Counted from the first letter of the stretch, positions 42,880-55,549 are shown. The stretch: 64,000 nt of DNA from Aedes albopictus (GCF_035046485.1 NC_085136.1:76463734-76527733), one strand, 5' to 3'. The notes: generated by a model not told the origin, from the sequence alone. Numbers and translations are program-made.

Positions 42880-45630
42880 CTTTTTTTTTCTACCGTTGCA
42901 GAATTTCTCCAAAAAAAACAATTGTAGAAATGTGTTTAGAGAAAAAGAGGAAGAACTTATCTCAGAAAATAGCGTTCCAATAGAAATTGTGAGAAACTCG
43001 CTCAAAAACTGTGGGAAATTCCAAGTTTTAAAGAGCTCAACATACATTCAACATATGACAATGGGAGCTCAACTTGTACTTTAATTTGCCTCAACAGAAA
43101 TTGATGAGGGGTTTTCCCTTAAATTTGTTTTAAAGTTGCGCAGATTTTTATTTGAATTTTTTCATGGAATTTTTGGCAACTCTAATCCTTTTTTATTGTT
43201 GGATGTTGACAACTCTAGAGATTTCACCTGTGAGTAGACAACATGCTTGACATTTCCAGAAATTTCGAAAAATACTGATTTTTTTCCTTAGGCTTTTCGC
43301 CATTCAAATACTGAAAACTGACTTAGTATCGGAACTTGCAATGACTTTCTTGATGTTTTTTTTTTTATATTTCTCCATTTTTTCTTGTGTTTTTTTTTTA
43401 ATTTAAAAGTGTCAGCTCCCTTGACAGTTTCATTTTTTTTTTGTCCAAAAAGTGGCAGTAAAAATAGTTTTGCCATTAGAATAACATGGAGTGTGCAACA
43501 ATAGGCGAGTTTTTAGCCGTGCAACAATTAGAAAATTGCCCTATTTGTTTTTACTTTTTTTTCATCTATTAAGACATTTTGATGTTTTTATCATTCTAAT
43601 TTATCTAAAAATTTGGGATTTAGGAAACATTTCTGAAAATTATTTCTAACTTTACAGGAAGTTTTGAGGGAGTTTGTTTTTAATCCTAATGACTTTCTGT
43701 GCTGAGCACCCATGGTGGTACAGAGGGTTAAAATCTTTCACTATGCTGAGCGTTCCTTGCAGCCCAATCTACATATAAGTCCAATAAAAGCTAAGCTTTT
43801 TTATATGCTGTCCTTTCCCAAAAAATGTTCAACGTTTTTTTTCTGATTTTACAAAAAATATCCAGGTATTCGGGATATAAAAAACTTTCCAGCTTTTTTT
43901 GTAATGTATAGTATTTGTTTTATTTTTTTTAAGTTCTAGTTCCTCTGAAAGTTTTAGATTTTTTTCCCAGAACATCTCCCAAAGTTTTTTTTTATTCTTT
44001 TCTTTCAGATTCCTACTTAAAACACATTTAACCCAGGCATGGGAAGGAATGTTCAAGAGTATTTGTTCAATATGTTTTAGGATTTCCCCAGTTCTTTGAA
44101 ATCACTTCAAACTTTTCTTCCATTTTTGGAAATATAACCTTTATTCGATCGGTTTCCTCCAGGAAACGCAGGATTTTGCAAATTGAAAATTAAAAAAAAA
44201 CTAAGCTTTCGAAGATAATTCAGAATTTTACTATTTCAAATTTTTGGAGAATTACTTTATATTTTTTTCTAAAAAATATCCAGAAATATCAAATTGAATC
44301 TCCAATCAAGATCTTTTGAATAGCTTGGATAACTTCACATGAGACCTGCTTTAAGTTTCATTTGTTAATCCCGAATGTTTAAAAGTTTTGAAAACTGCAA
44401 AAAATCTAAAAAACTTCTTTATTAAAAAGTTTTTGAAATTTTGTTTTTTCATTTTCGTTTATTTTTTTGTAATTTTATAAGTTAATGTATTCACGATACT
44501 ATACATCAGAAGGGTGCATTCGTGTCGGACGAGAAGTTGTAATAATGTTATTCGATAGTTCTGGGAAAAGTTTTAGGAAGTTTTGCATGAACTTTCTACT
44601 TTTTCTAACTGTTGCAGTGAAGAGAAAAGACAAAAGAGGCACAAAACAAGCAACAAAGAAGTTGCGACGATTACTCTTTATCCCTACTGGTAACAGATAA
44701 TGATCTCGAATTTTTTTGTTGCAGACAAAACGGAAGCTGAATTTGTTGCGTACTTTTCAACTCGTGAATAATCAATTATTGCTAACCCAAAGTCGAAACT
44801 GTTTGATGATAAAGCTTCACCAGAGTTGTAGTGTTTACCGACTCGAAGTTACCGTTCGAAAATCGCAATGCAAGGCTTAAAAATCTCTAAACTCGTGGTG
44901 TACGATGTTAATCCCATTATTTTCAAGTTGGGACAATCTTATGTCGCATGGGTTTGTTTGTCGCAACTAATACAGGTTGCGACATTGTCATTATTGTTGC
45001 GCGATGGTTGAATTTTGATTCACTGAACTGTAGTGAAACTATCAAAAAATTTATTGAAGCATTCCAAACCAACTCTCCACGAAATTTGAAATGTTTATTG
45101 AAAATTTCGGAGTAATTTCAAAATTTCAAAACAATTTATCTTGGGAAATTGAAAAGATTTGTACAAATTCTTGGTAATGTCTTCTAACATTCAGTAAAAT
45201 TATTTTTTAAAGCCTTGGAATTATTATTTTTTTCTTTTTTTTTTCAAATTGAAAACTTTTTTTTTTTCAATAAATGTCATGTTATTTAGGAAGTTTTTGC
45301 TTCTTTGCTGCAACTTGTTCGCCTTGTTATGGTTTAATTGATATTTATAAAGAATTTCATAGATGTAGAAAATCCGAGATCGTTTTGAAAAAAAATGCGG
45401 ATTCTAAAAAAAAGTTAAAATTTTTCTTTATCCTGGCAGATATATTCGAATTTCTGGAAATTTCGATAAATACTAAGTGTGCATCGGATCTTGTACAGGC
45501 TTTTCATAATATATCATTTTTTTTTCTTTCCATCTTAACTTTCCGGCCATCACCGCCAGCACTACGCTAAAAAGCGTACAAAATACAACAGCACGATTGC
45601 TGGAAGGTGAAATACATTTTATCTTACAAT
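42880..45630. other. AT-rich intron-like sequence
   Basis: Long poly-T/A runs and no supported gene. At about 43486-43545 is one arm of the 62055-62175 MITE (GTGTGCAACAATAGGCGAG to CAACAATTAGAAAATTGCCC). Confidence 0.4.
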
Positions 45631-45634
45631 GTGG

Positions 45635-45965
45635 TGCCTACTGAAGCCTCCTTAAATCCCCTGATACCTCTCTTAATACTTCAGTCACACTCTTCTGAAG
45701 ACCCCAAAACCGCTTGAAATCCGCTGAGATGTTTTGCAATTCATCAAGAAACCCTCCCCCTAAACCCCCTGAGATCCCTTGCATGCTTCTCTTAAACTTT
45801 ACCAAAACACCTCGAAAGCACTGAAAAACCCCAAGAACCTCTCGAAACGCCTTGAAACCCCTCTAAAAACGATAAGCTTTCCGTAGTTTCCCCATGAGTT
45901 CTTCTGAAGGCCCCTGAAAATTGCTAACGTCTCACAAACCCCCTGAGACCTCCGTAGCTTCAACT
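45635..45965. repeat. C-rich degenerate short-phase tract, second copy
   Basis: CCCCTGAGATCCC / GAAACCCCTCTAAAA-like words, like the tract at 27880-28300. Confidence 0.45.
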
Positions 45966-46929
45966 GTACTAATGCCTCTTAGAGGACATTGTAAAACAAT
46001 TCATTCGGAGATACCTCAGAATTTCTCTGGAAGAGTTTCAAGATGTTTTATTTTTTTTTTATCTCATAAATTTTACATGGGATTTCTTTAAAAAAAAGTT
46101 TGCATGAGTACTTCACATGAGATCCCTTATGAATTTCCTTTACTTTCCATTTTGATCCTTAGAATACGATTCATTGAAAGTATCAAGAAACATCATCAGA
46201 AGAAAGTCTAGACGTCTGTTTTTTTTTTTGAGAATACTATAGATTTTCAGCTTTTTTTAATGTTTTTTTTGATAATTGTTTGCAGGAAGTAGTTACTATT
46301 TCGATCGAACGTTTCGCGGAAAGTTTTGCATCAATATTCTTTATTGATATATTTATAATTGTTGCTGCGAAAGTATTCAGAAATTTTAAATTTATTTTTT
46401 ACAATTTTTGGAAATTTCAGGATGGCTCATTCAGCATTTTAAAACAGTTTTCTTAGGAATTTGACGTTCCCAATTTTCTTGTAAATTTTCTCTGGTAATC
46501 ATAGTCGATTAGAAAAGTTCGAAAAAAAAAATTAAGTGGAATTTATACTAATCTTTCTTCAATCTGGGAAATTCTGGAGAACAGCTTTATGTCTATTTCT
46601 TGAAAACCCCGAAAAAAAATCAAAAAGATTTTTAATAAATTCCTTTGAAAAAGTTTACACATTCCTCTTAAAAAACAATTATGAATTTGTTTTGACAAAT
46701 ATGAAAAACTATTCATTGATACTTTAGAGAAAAAAAAAACAGCAAGCCCAAAAATTTTGTTTGGAGAATTGTTCAATTTCGAAATTCAAAAGTCTGTTTT
46801 TTTTATTCTAGAAAATTTATCTAAAAGATCTTTTGAATGGTATTAAAATAGAAATTTCAGAATTCCATTATGAATTTTAAAACTTTTTTTTCAGGAATTT
46901 GAAAAGTACAATAACTTTTCCTCTGGCAT

Positions 46930-47640
46930 AAAAAAACAATTATGGAAAACTTGAAAAAGATGTATGGCAAAATGATTCAAAATATTCCTTTTTAACATGC
47001 TTACACCGTCTTAGAAGCAAAAGCTTGTTTGCTTTGTAAGATTGCAATGCGGAATTTGGTTGCGAAAGTGCCGAGAATTTCCTTCAGGGAAAATGCAAAA
47101 TTATTTACTTCTAAGCTTTTTTTCGAAATTATTACGAATTTCCCAAATTGGCTCAACATATTCCCTTAAAGGTGCTTATTCCGTCTAAGCAGCAGAAACT
47201 TGTTCGCTTTGTAGGACTTAAATGAAAATTTTTGCTTCAAATTAGAGAATCTCCTTCTGATGTTTTTTAATATTTCTTTCCTTCTGAAAACGCCTATTTT
47301 TTGTACTTTTTTGTTTTTCTACTTTTTTTTTTAATTGATTCAAAATATTCCCTGAATAGATACTTAATAAGCAGCAGAACCTTGTCTGTCTTTCTAGATT
47401 GCTGTTGAGAATTTTGCTTCGAATTAACAATGAATTGGACTCAGAAAAAATGCAGTTTTTTCCGTTTTTTTTTAAATTGTCACGCTTTTTTATCAAATTA
47501 GACCGAAATATCCCCTTTTAAGTTGATTCTGTCGTCTAAGCAGCAGTAAATTGTTCGCTTTGTAGAACTGCAATGCAGAATTTTACTTCAAATGTACAAA
47601 GCATTTCCCCATAGAATAAACAGCACTCTCCTTACATATT
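46930..47640. repeat. ~175 bp-period degenerate tandem repeat, four units
   Basis: The landmark TAAGCAGCAGAAACTTGTTC, followed by GCTTTGTAG and a GCAATGNNGAATTT-like stretch, recurs at about 47011, 47187, 47368 and 47538. The steps are therefore about 170-181 bases. Each landmark is preceded by an AAAATATTCCC-like segment. The units are diverged, indicating an old array. Confidence 0.6.
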
Positions 47641-47789
47641 TTACACCGGAAAGAATGTCACTAACCATGCTATCAGAAAAAAACGCTATTATCCGTTACT
47701 AAGTGACTGACAACAGAGGTTAAACGTTGAGTTTTCCGGTTAGTACGGTTAGTGACATTCCTCAAATGTCCTCTGATATTTTTATTAGA

Positions 47790-49740
47790 ATTCCTTTGGA
47801 ATTTTCAGAACACTTCATTGAGAAAAACTAGGAAATTTCTTTCATCTCGCCAGGAAAATTAACATTGATTTAAAAAAGATTTTCGGAAATCTAACATATT
47901 TTTCAGAAAAGTTTATTTTTTTTAAATTTCTAAATTCTAGGTATTTAGAAATTTGTTTAAAAATTAATGAGACATTGAGCAGAACATGTATAAGAAAAAT
48001 TTCGGAAAATGTTGTAGAATTCCTTCTTATGATTCTGAATAATTGTTCTTTTCGGATGCTCTTGAAAGACTGTTCAGAAGTTCATCCAAAAATCCTCCAC
48101 GCATTTTTTTTTCAGAAATTTCGCCGGCGATTCCTTGGGAAAATCTCTCAGGATTTTTTTTTTTGGAAATTCCGCCACGAATGCCTTTGAAGATTTCTCT
48201 GAGAAATCCTTCAGGAATTTTTTCATTGAATTTTCTAGAAAGTTCATAGTTTCCTTAAAAATTTTCTTTAAAATTTTCTTGAAATTACTCCAGAAATTAA
48301 TTATGAAACTTGAGAAAAAAAAACTTTCATTGATTCCTTTAGGAAATCCTCCAGGAGTTCCTTTCGAAAAGAGTTCCACGGATTTCTTTTGAATGTGCTT
48401 TAAAACATCTACCCAATCATCTATCATGGCTTGCTTCAGAATTGTCTCTAGAATTTGCTTCGCAATTTTTGTTAGAAGAACCTCCAGGAAGTTTTTCTTA
48501 AAGTTTTCCTGGTAACCTTCAATGGGTTTCCTTAATAATTCCTCTATAGAATTTTCAGAAATCCGTACGAGAATTCATCCAAGTAATCATCCACGGATTC
48601 CTTCAAAAATGCTTTCAGTGTGATTCTTCAAGAAAACCAAAGGTCCCTCTTGAAATTCCTCCAAAGATTTCTTCAGAAAATCTTTTACAGACCTCTTCAG
48701 AAATTCTTCCAGGGATTTGTTATTCCATAAATTTCCCTGGAGATTTCTCTCAAGATTGTAGGTTTTTGCCAAGGATTCCAAGGAAATGATCCATGAATTT
48801 CATCCAAAATTAATTCTTAGATTCCTTTCAGCCTAAATCCTCCAAACCCGACAACCCAGCCAAACGGTGACAAAAACGTGGCGATATCCCTTTAGTAAGA
48901 TTTTTCAAAAATGTTCTAGTTCAGTAGAAAAATGTAAGACTGGTAATATAACACCCTAATTTTAAAACTCCCTGAAGAAGGCCCAAAACTAGGGTCGAAA
49001 CGTCGGATAATATAGTATCCACCCGCTAATAATTTATCCTGACGGAAAAGCCAACCATAGAGGGATGATCCTTAGAATCCTTCGGAAATTACTCCAGGAA
49101 TTTGTAAAGCCATAATTTCATCCAGAAATTCTCTAAGAAATTTCTCCTGGACACCCTTCAGATATCCCCTCATGAATTTGTCCAGAAATTTCTCCAAGAG
49201 TTATTTTATGTAGATTTCTGTGGGTTCCTCCTGAAATTCCACCAGGTATTACTGTAGAAATTCTTCTATGTAGAGTTTTTTTTTTCATATTTTTTTTCTT
49301 CAGAAAGTTTTCCATAGACTCCTTCAGGAACTCGTTCAGATATTTCTTCAGAAAGTACACTTGACATTTTTTCAGGAAATGCTTTTGGAATTCTTGCAAG
49401 AATTGCTTCAGAGATTCCTGCAGAAATTCATACAGAGGTTCCTTCAGGATTTCCTCAGAAATTTATCGGGCATTTCCTCTAATGATAAGGCCAATAATTT
49501 TTCCTAAGATTCTTTAAAAAATAATTGAAAAACATTTCCTAGGAATTTTTACGGGAATTTCTCTAGAAATATCTCAAAAGTGTTTTCTAGGCATCTTTGC
49601 AGACATTTATCTACTCGTTCTTCCAGGTATTCCTACAGGATTTTCTTTTGATAAATTCGTCCACATATTTCTCCAGGAATACTTTTAAAAAATCCTCCAA
49701 GTGTTTCCTCTAGTGTTTCAGCAAGGGGTTTCTTCTAAAG
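47790..49740. repeat. Degenerate 12-nt-phase tract, T-rich orientation
   Basis: TTCAGGAATTTCCTCC-like words, with a clear 12-base step near 49320 (TTCAGGAACTCG, TTCAGATATTTC, TTCAGAAAGTAC). About 250 bp of non-repeat DNA with a Penelope-type tail interrupts it at 48840-49070. Confidence 0.55.
48972..49001 (+). ncRNA. Penelope-type tail hairpin, second family
   Basis: CTGAAGA, one A, stem GGCCC/GGGTC with loop AAAACTA, then GAAAC and GTCGG. Same order as 38186-38214 with compensating stem changes. No RT frame is adjacent, so it is a relic 3' end within repeat DNA. Confidence 0.5.
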
Positions 49741-49744
49741 TTGG

Positions 49745-50720
49745 AGAGTGGAGGAATTCCTAAATCAATCTTTTAAAAATGTCTGCACATATCGTCGACA
49801 AAGGTATTAGTGGAATTCTGAAGGATTTTTTTTTTAAGAATCCTTCGAAGAACTCCTGGAGATTTATCTGAAGGTATTGAATTTTTAAAGAAATCCTTGA
49901 AATAATATCTGGAAGAACTGGAGAACTCTCTGCAGGTATTTAAAGATTTTTTTAAGAATTCCTTGAAAAATACTGAGGAATAGGCTCTGGAGTAATTCAT
50001 GCGGGAATAGTTAAGAAAATCTTTGGAAAAAAACTGAAGGAATTCCTGAATAAATTCAAAGCAATGCAGTGCCTGGAGGAGTACCCGGAAGAACTATTGG
50101 AGAAACCCCTGTAGAAACTGCCATGAGAATTTCTTGAAAATTTCTTGAGAATTCTCTAGAGAAATTTCCAAATAAATGCCCGCGAAAATCCCTGAAGAAA
50201 CATCTGTAGAAATTCAAGCAATAATTTCTGAAAAAGTTTTTGAAACAATTTGCAAATGTCTCTGGGAAAACCTCAGAGGAATTTCTGAAAGAATCTGCGA
50301 ATCTTTGTGAAACAATTTCTTCGAGAATGGCATCTTTTGGAAAAATGTTTGGATGAATTCCTGGAGAAACCCTTGAAGACATCCAAGAAGAATTTCTTGA
50401 AAAATGTCTAAGAGTTTTCGAAGAAATTCCAAAGAAAACTCCTGGAAATATTTGTCAATATTTATGGAGGAATTCCTTTAGACATGTTTGAACAAATACA
50501 TAAAAGAATACAATCATGAACTTATGTAGAATTTACTATAGAATCCTTTAAGGAATCCCAAAAGAAGAAAGTGTTTCTCAAGTTTCAAGATGGAATTTTT
50601 GAGATTTTTTTTGAGAAACTACTGTAGACGTCCCAAAAAAATTCCTGAGAGAATCCTAGAATCAATTTTTAAAGAATGCATGGAAAATTATGCATTTTGG
50701 AGGGATACTAAGAGACAGGT
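49745..50720. repeat. Degenerate 12-nt-phase tract, A-rich orientation
   Basis: The orientation flips within a few tens of bases of the preceding T-rich tract. The 108-residue frame at 50056-50382 minus is a repeat product (S-R-N-F-Q-E-type pattern). Confidence 0.55.
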
Positions 50721-51630
50721 ATTCTTGTTAAATTTTTTTTTCAAGAAATCTTGTGAGAATGTACATTTTGTAAACATTTAGTAAACATCCTTGCAATCAA
50801 TAAAGCTTTGGATCGCCAATCCAATCCCTTCCTTTTCTTTTATAACTGAACAAACCAAGTTTTGGAAAATATCCATAGCTTTATTAGTAATCAAACAAAA
50901 TCCTGAATTTGTAATGCTTTAGCCATGCAAAACCTTTACAAAGAGTCAGGCAATTTTGATAAAATGTATTACTAATTTCTTATTTTTAATAGCTGCTACT
51001 TTTTTAACTTTTTTCTGCAAAATCCTCAAAATTTCCTTTTGACACATGCTTCCGTTGAGGTTTCCCACAGAGTTGTAGTCGAAGTTCCCAGTTACTTCGA
51101 ATTCATTCTAAACGCATTCCGCGAAAATGGAGCTGTCGTTGACGGTCATACCAACATCCACATCATCGAAAACAGAAATTAGTTCCCAAAATTCGAAAGT
51201 TTATGTTTTCCCGTTCCGTTGACACAGAGGATTAGCTGCAGATCCACTAAGCTACAAATCACCACTATTCCAAACATAAATTTTCCACCATCTCTCTCCA
51301 AATCTCCAAATGTCCAAATGGCCCAAACTTGCGAGAAAATCACTTGGCATCACGGGCGCTGCCAACGCCCCCATGACTTCAAACTGGACGACCGGCTGTA
51401 ATAATGTTTATAGTAGCCGGTTGGCCAAGAATAGATCGTCCACCGCCGCCACTTCCCTTATGTTGACTGTCAATTTTTACCACTCTCTCTAGTCTAGAGT
51501 CGTCCGTCGTCTCTCGAGAAATGGGAAGACCAATTAGCAGCTTGGAGTTGGAACATCACCCGAGGAAAGTGGGGAAACAACGAGGGAACATATTTTTCAC
51601 AAAATTGAAAAATATGCACAATTGCTCAAG
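50721..51630. other. Unassigned sequence
   Basis: No gene supported; short overlapping frames at 51219-51492 lack splice or domain support. Confidence 0.3.
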
Positions 51631-51631
51631 T

Positions 51632-51885
51632 ACCTCAAGTAGCACAGAAGTCACTATGACTTACTTCTAGCGACGCGTGTTAGAAGTATAAGTCACAGTG
51701 ACTTCTGTGCAACCTAAGTTTACGCTGTTGTGACTCCTCTGTGACATTCCAAGTATCATTTTTTAGTCAAATAAACTTATTACCATAATAAAACCTTAAT
51801 AGAAGGTTTATGGTTTTATGACGGTTTTTAAAACCTCTACAAAACTAATTTGTCATCAAAATACTACTTGGGAGTTGTGCTGCTT
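51632..51885. mobile_element. MITE with CAAGTAGCACA / TGTGCTGCTTG ends
   Basis: The ends are similar inverted sequences. The left part contains a palindrome (GCACAGAAGTCACTATGACT pairing with AAGTCACAGTGACTTCTGTG). Confidence 0.5.
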
Positions 51886-52024
51886 GGGCCAAGAATCAGT
51901 TAATCAATCACACGAAACAGTTTTGAAACTTCTTCAAGGCCTGCCACTTTTAGCGAACTTTTATAAAACATGTATATAACCATACTAAAATCAGTGTAAA
52001 CATCGCAAAACATAGGGAGATTAG

Positions 52025-52378
52025 TCATACTGTTGTTGGAAAACGATTATTATTACAATTTATGTACACCCACTCTTCATCAAAACAAGCGAAATCGTTA
52101 CTGTAAGTAAGCGAAACCGAATTATAACTGAAATATAGCTTTATGTTTTTAAGAGAAGCTGAAATACAGCCGTTTGAAGTTGTTTTGTACAAGTTGTAAT
52201 TAGGTTCCGTAGTGAATCCATCAATAACTTGAACAATCTTGCTTCTTTTGCAATTTCCTAGCTGTTGATAGACTTTCAGAGTTGTTATTGTTACAAACAA
52301 ACAATCTCTGAAGTTGTTGTAAACCAGCAACGTTAACCTATTTACGACGCGATGCGTTGCTATCGGAGGAAACGACAT
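52025..52378 (-). CDS. Unrecognised 117-residue open frame
   Basis: ATG-initiated and uninterrupted, in a stretch free of obvious repeats. The product has no domain, signal peptide or membrane segment that I recognise. Its composition (Asn, Thr, Ser, Cys) is not strongly biased, and no splice or promoter signals were identified. A frame of this length can arise by chance in 64 kb, so support is weak. Confidence 0.15.
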   Translation of the reverse strand: MSFPPIATHRVVNRLTLLVYNNFRDCLFVTITTLKVYQQLGNCKRSKIVQVIDGFTTEPNYNLYKTTSNGCISASLKNIKLYFSYNSVSLTYSNDFACFDEEWVYINCNNNRFPTTV

Positions 52379-53395
52379 GTGTTATTCCCCTGTGCTCGGG
52401 CATTATCTTACCGTCTCACGCAAGTATAGTCGGGGGAGGGCCCCCACACCGATAGAAATTGATGATGTCAATTATGTTGCCAGTTCCGAGCATCTCCTCC
52501 TCGCTCTAAATGGGGATGTATGTTTGTTTTAGCGATTACGTATTATTGCTCCGTCAACAGATGCGAGGAGACCCCAAGCCATTCCAGTCAATTTCCGTGT
52601 AGCGAAGAGTTCTGCTGATGGTGATGGGTGGATCATCCAATCGAGAGTTCAAAAAGTATGTTTATGTTTCGAAATTGGCATATGTTTCAGTAGTTTGGGT
52701 GCTAAATTTTAAAACGATTCTACCGTACACATGACTGTGTCTGTATGTGTGACAGTTGGGAATGGATCCATCGTGACTTACTGTTTTGTGGTGAACTCAC
52801 CGAGAGAGTGAGTGCTTTGAAGGAGAGGTGAGCTTGTTTGAGTGCTCTATGCGCAGAAATGTTGCGCAATGGATGCACAACCATTCTGCTATTCAGTATG
52901 AATTGCTATTGTAGTATTCCTTATGAACTCATTTCAGTGTCTTATAATCATATCGATTCCAGGTCATGATGTGAACAAAGTCTCAGAAAAAGTTTTATTC
53001 TCAGAAAACCTTAAGTACCTACCATGGTGAAAATGAGGTTTAAAGACAACTTTTGAGTTTATATAAAAACAATAACAAAAATCCGTCCTTGCTTTGGATT
53101 TGAATCTGACCGTTCAACTATCATCAACGTTTCTGATTTTGCTGCCACTACGGTGGCGCTCATTCTCTTGGCTCTCACTAGCTCTCAGGAAACTAATCTT
53201 CCCTTATGATAACCTCGAATTTTCTTGCATTCTGCTTATGTGTATGCGCCCGTGGAAATTCTTCGCCTGCCTACAATCAATGGAGGAAACTGGTGTCAAA
53301 TGCACCACCATGGACTGAAATTCCTGAAAAAATAAGCCAAACACATCTGACTTTGAGATCTCTGCCCTCCCAACGAGGACCGTCAAGCCTTATAA
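52379..53395. other. Unassigned sequence
   Basis: No repeat or gene supported. It has somewhat higher GC around 52390-52640. Confidence 0.3.
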
Positions 53396-53399
53396 GAGA

Positions 53400-54235
53400 A
53401 CCACGGAGATTCTGCTAGAATCTCCACGGAGATTCTGCTAGAATCTCTACGGAGATTCTGCTAGAATCTCTACGGAGATTCTGCTAGAATCTCTACAGAG
53501 ATTCTGCTAGAATCTCCACGGAGATTCTGCTAGAATCTCCACGGAGATTCTGCTAGAATCTCCACGGAGGTTCTGCTAGAATCTCCACGGAGATTCTGCT
53601 AGAATCTCCACGGAGATTCTGCTAGAATCTCCACGGAGATTCTGCTAGAATCTCCACGGAGATTCTGCTAGAATCTCCACGGAGATTCTGCTAGAATCTC
53701 CACGGAGATTCTGCTAGAATCTCCACGGAGATTCTGCTAGAATCTCCACGGAGATTCTGCTAGAATCTCTACGGAGATTCTGCTAGAATCTCTACGGAGA
53801 TTCTGCTAGAATCTCTACGGAGATTCTGCTAGAATCTCCACGGAGATTCTGCTAGAATCTCCACGGAGATTCTGCTAGAATCTCCACGGAGATTCTGCTA
53901 GAATCTCCACGGAGATTCTGCTAGAATCTCCACGGAGATTCTGCTAGAATCTCAACGGAGATTCTGCTAGAATCTCTACGGAGATTCTGCTAGAATCTCT
54001 ACGGAGATTCTGCTAGAATCTCCACGGAGATTCTGCTAGAATCTCCACGGAGATTCTGGTAGAATCTCAAAGGAGATTCTGCTAGAATCTCCCCTGAGAT
54101 TGTATAAGAATCTCGCCAGATGTTCTGCTAGAATCTCCTCAGATATTCTGCTAGAATCTCCCCATAAATTCTAGATAAATTCTAGATAAATTCTAGAATC
54201 TCCCAGAGATTCTGCTAAAACCTCCTGAGAAATCT
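53400..54235. repeat. 23 bp tandem array B
   Basis: Unit GAATCTCCACGGAGATTC plus spacer TGCTA, about 29 regular copies to about 54060, then decaying copies. The unit has the same palindromic outer bases and length as array A but a different centre and spacer. The CCACGG and CTACGG centre variants come in runs rather than mixed, which suggests block duplication. Confidence 0.95.
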
Positions 54236-55545
54236 GCTAAAACCCCCTGCAGACATTCTGGTGGAATCAATCCACTGAAGTCAAGAGCATTTTACTCAAT
54301 TGTCCTCAACTCTACCTATGATTGGTTTGGTAGTATTTTTCTCTATTTTTCGAACCACCCATCCCAGTTTTCAATGCTCTCGCTCTCACGTGGTCTTTTG
54401 GAAAATCGCTCAACTCTCTCTTCCTCTTCCTGTCTGCCCATTTCCTGTCTAATGTTGTTGATGTTATCAGGCTCTGTGTCGTCCAAACCACACACAACTT
54501 TTCAGGCAAAAGTCCTCAGACTACCACTTATGTAGGTATCTCAGGAGGATACGGCTCACGTTCCCGTCCACATAATGAAGGGCGAACTTGAATTTTCCGC
54601 CCCTCTTCGCGTTCTCTTGGGTTGGGGTTGGGAGCACTAACACCAATTCAGCTACCAGTTTCGATCACGGTTACGGACTGGTGACGAGCCCGTCACCTAG
54701 AAACACGAAACTCAACAACACACATCACCACCATTCGTCCCAGCCATCCACAAACCACCTCACAACACGCGTCCGCTGTCGTCATCGAGGAGCAGCAGAG
54801 AGTCCCTCTTTTCGTTGTGGTGGGAAGTGGGGAAATGGATACAAAAAGTGTCGTTGGGGTAAAATTATCCACCTCAACATTATCCTCGTAATGAGCATTT
54901 TAGCCGAATAACTTTGCACCAATCAATATCCCTTTCGGGACGGAGCTCAAAAAAGTGAAATCTCCATATGAATGATTCAACTTTGGCTCTCCTTTGGAAA
55001 TTTTTCCTTCGCCAAAAGATTGTTTGAATCAAAAACTTTGTGTTATGGCATTCAAACTGTTTATCATCCTTGGATAACATCATGTTAACTCGCTGTTTCA
55101 TCTTGCCCCACCCGTTTCAACTTGCCCCGGTGTACCTTATCATTCAAAATCATTAACGACACCGGCCACGTCCTTACGGACATCGGGAGAATGAAGGAAT
55201 GTTACTTCAATAACCGTTGCTATAGAAGCCATAGCCATGGAGCAGTTGGCTCGGGAAGCATTTTTTATTAGTAGGGTAGTGAATTGATGAGTCAACTATG
55301 GTACACACATAGAAAATAATACCGAACTAAGCTTAATTTCAACCAAGCTTTAATCTGTCATTTTCTCGATTTTTGCTTAGGCAATCCAAGCCAAGTGGAA
55401 ATTACAACGTTTGCTGACTTCAAGAACACAACTGAAACACGAATTTGATGAACAAGTAGATATTTGGATTGTGAAAAGGAAAAAATCATGTGCATAAGTG
55501 GAATCGAGAGTTTAGTTCTGTACCTTCAGGGGACGGAGATGCTCA
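54236..55545. other. Unassigned sequence
   Basis: No supported gene. A 107-residue frame (54588-54911) begins at a non-ATG codon and has no recognisable domain. Confidence 0.3.
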
Positions 55546-55549
55546 AGTG

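Noticed and set aside
53094..53418. Overlapping frames of 60-74 residues just before array B
   Set aside because: They overlap on both strands with no recognisable domain or exon boundaries.
54588..54911. 107-residue frame
   Set aside because: Starts at a non-ATG codon, low-complexity His/Ser/Thr stretch, no supporting signals.
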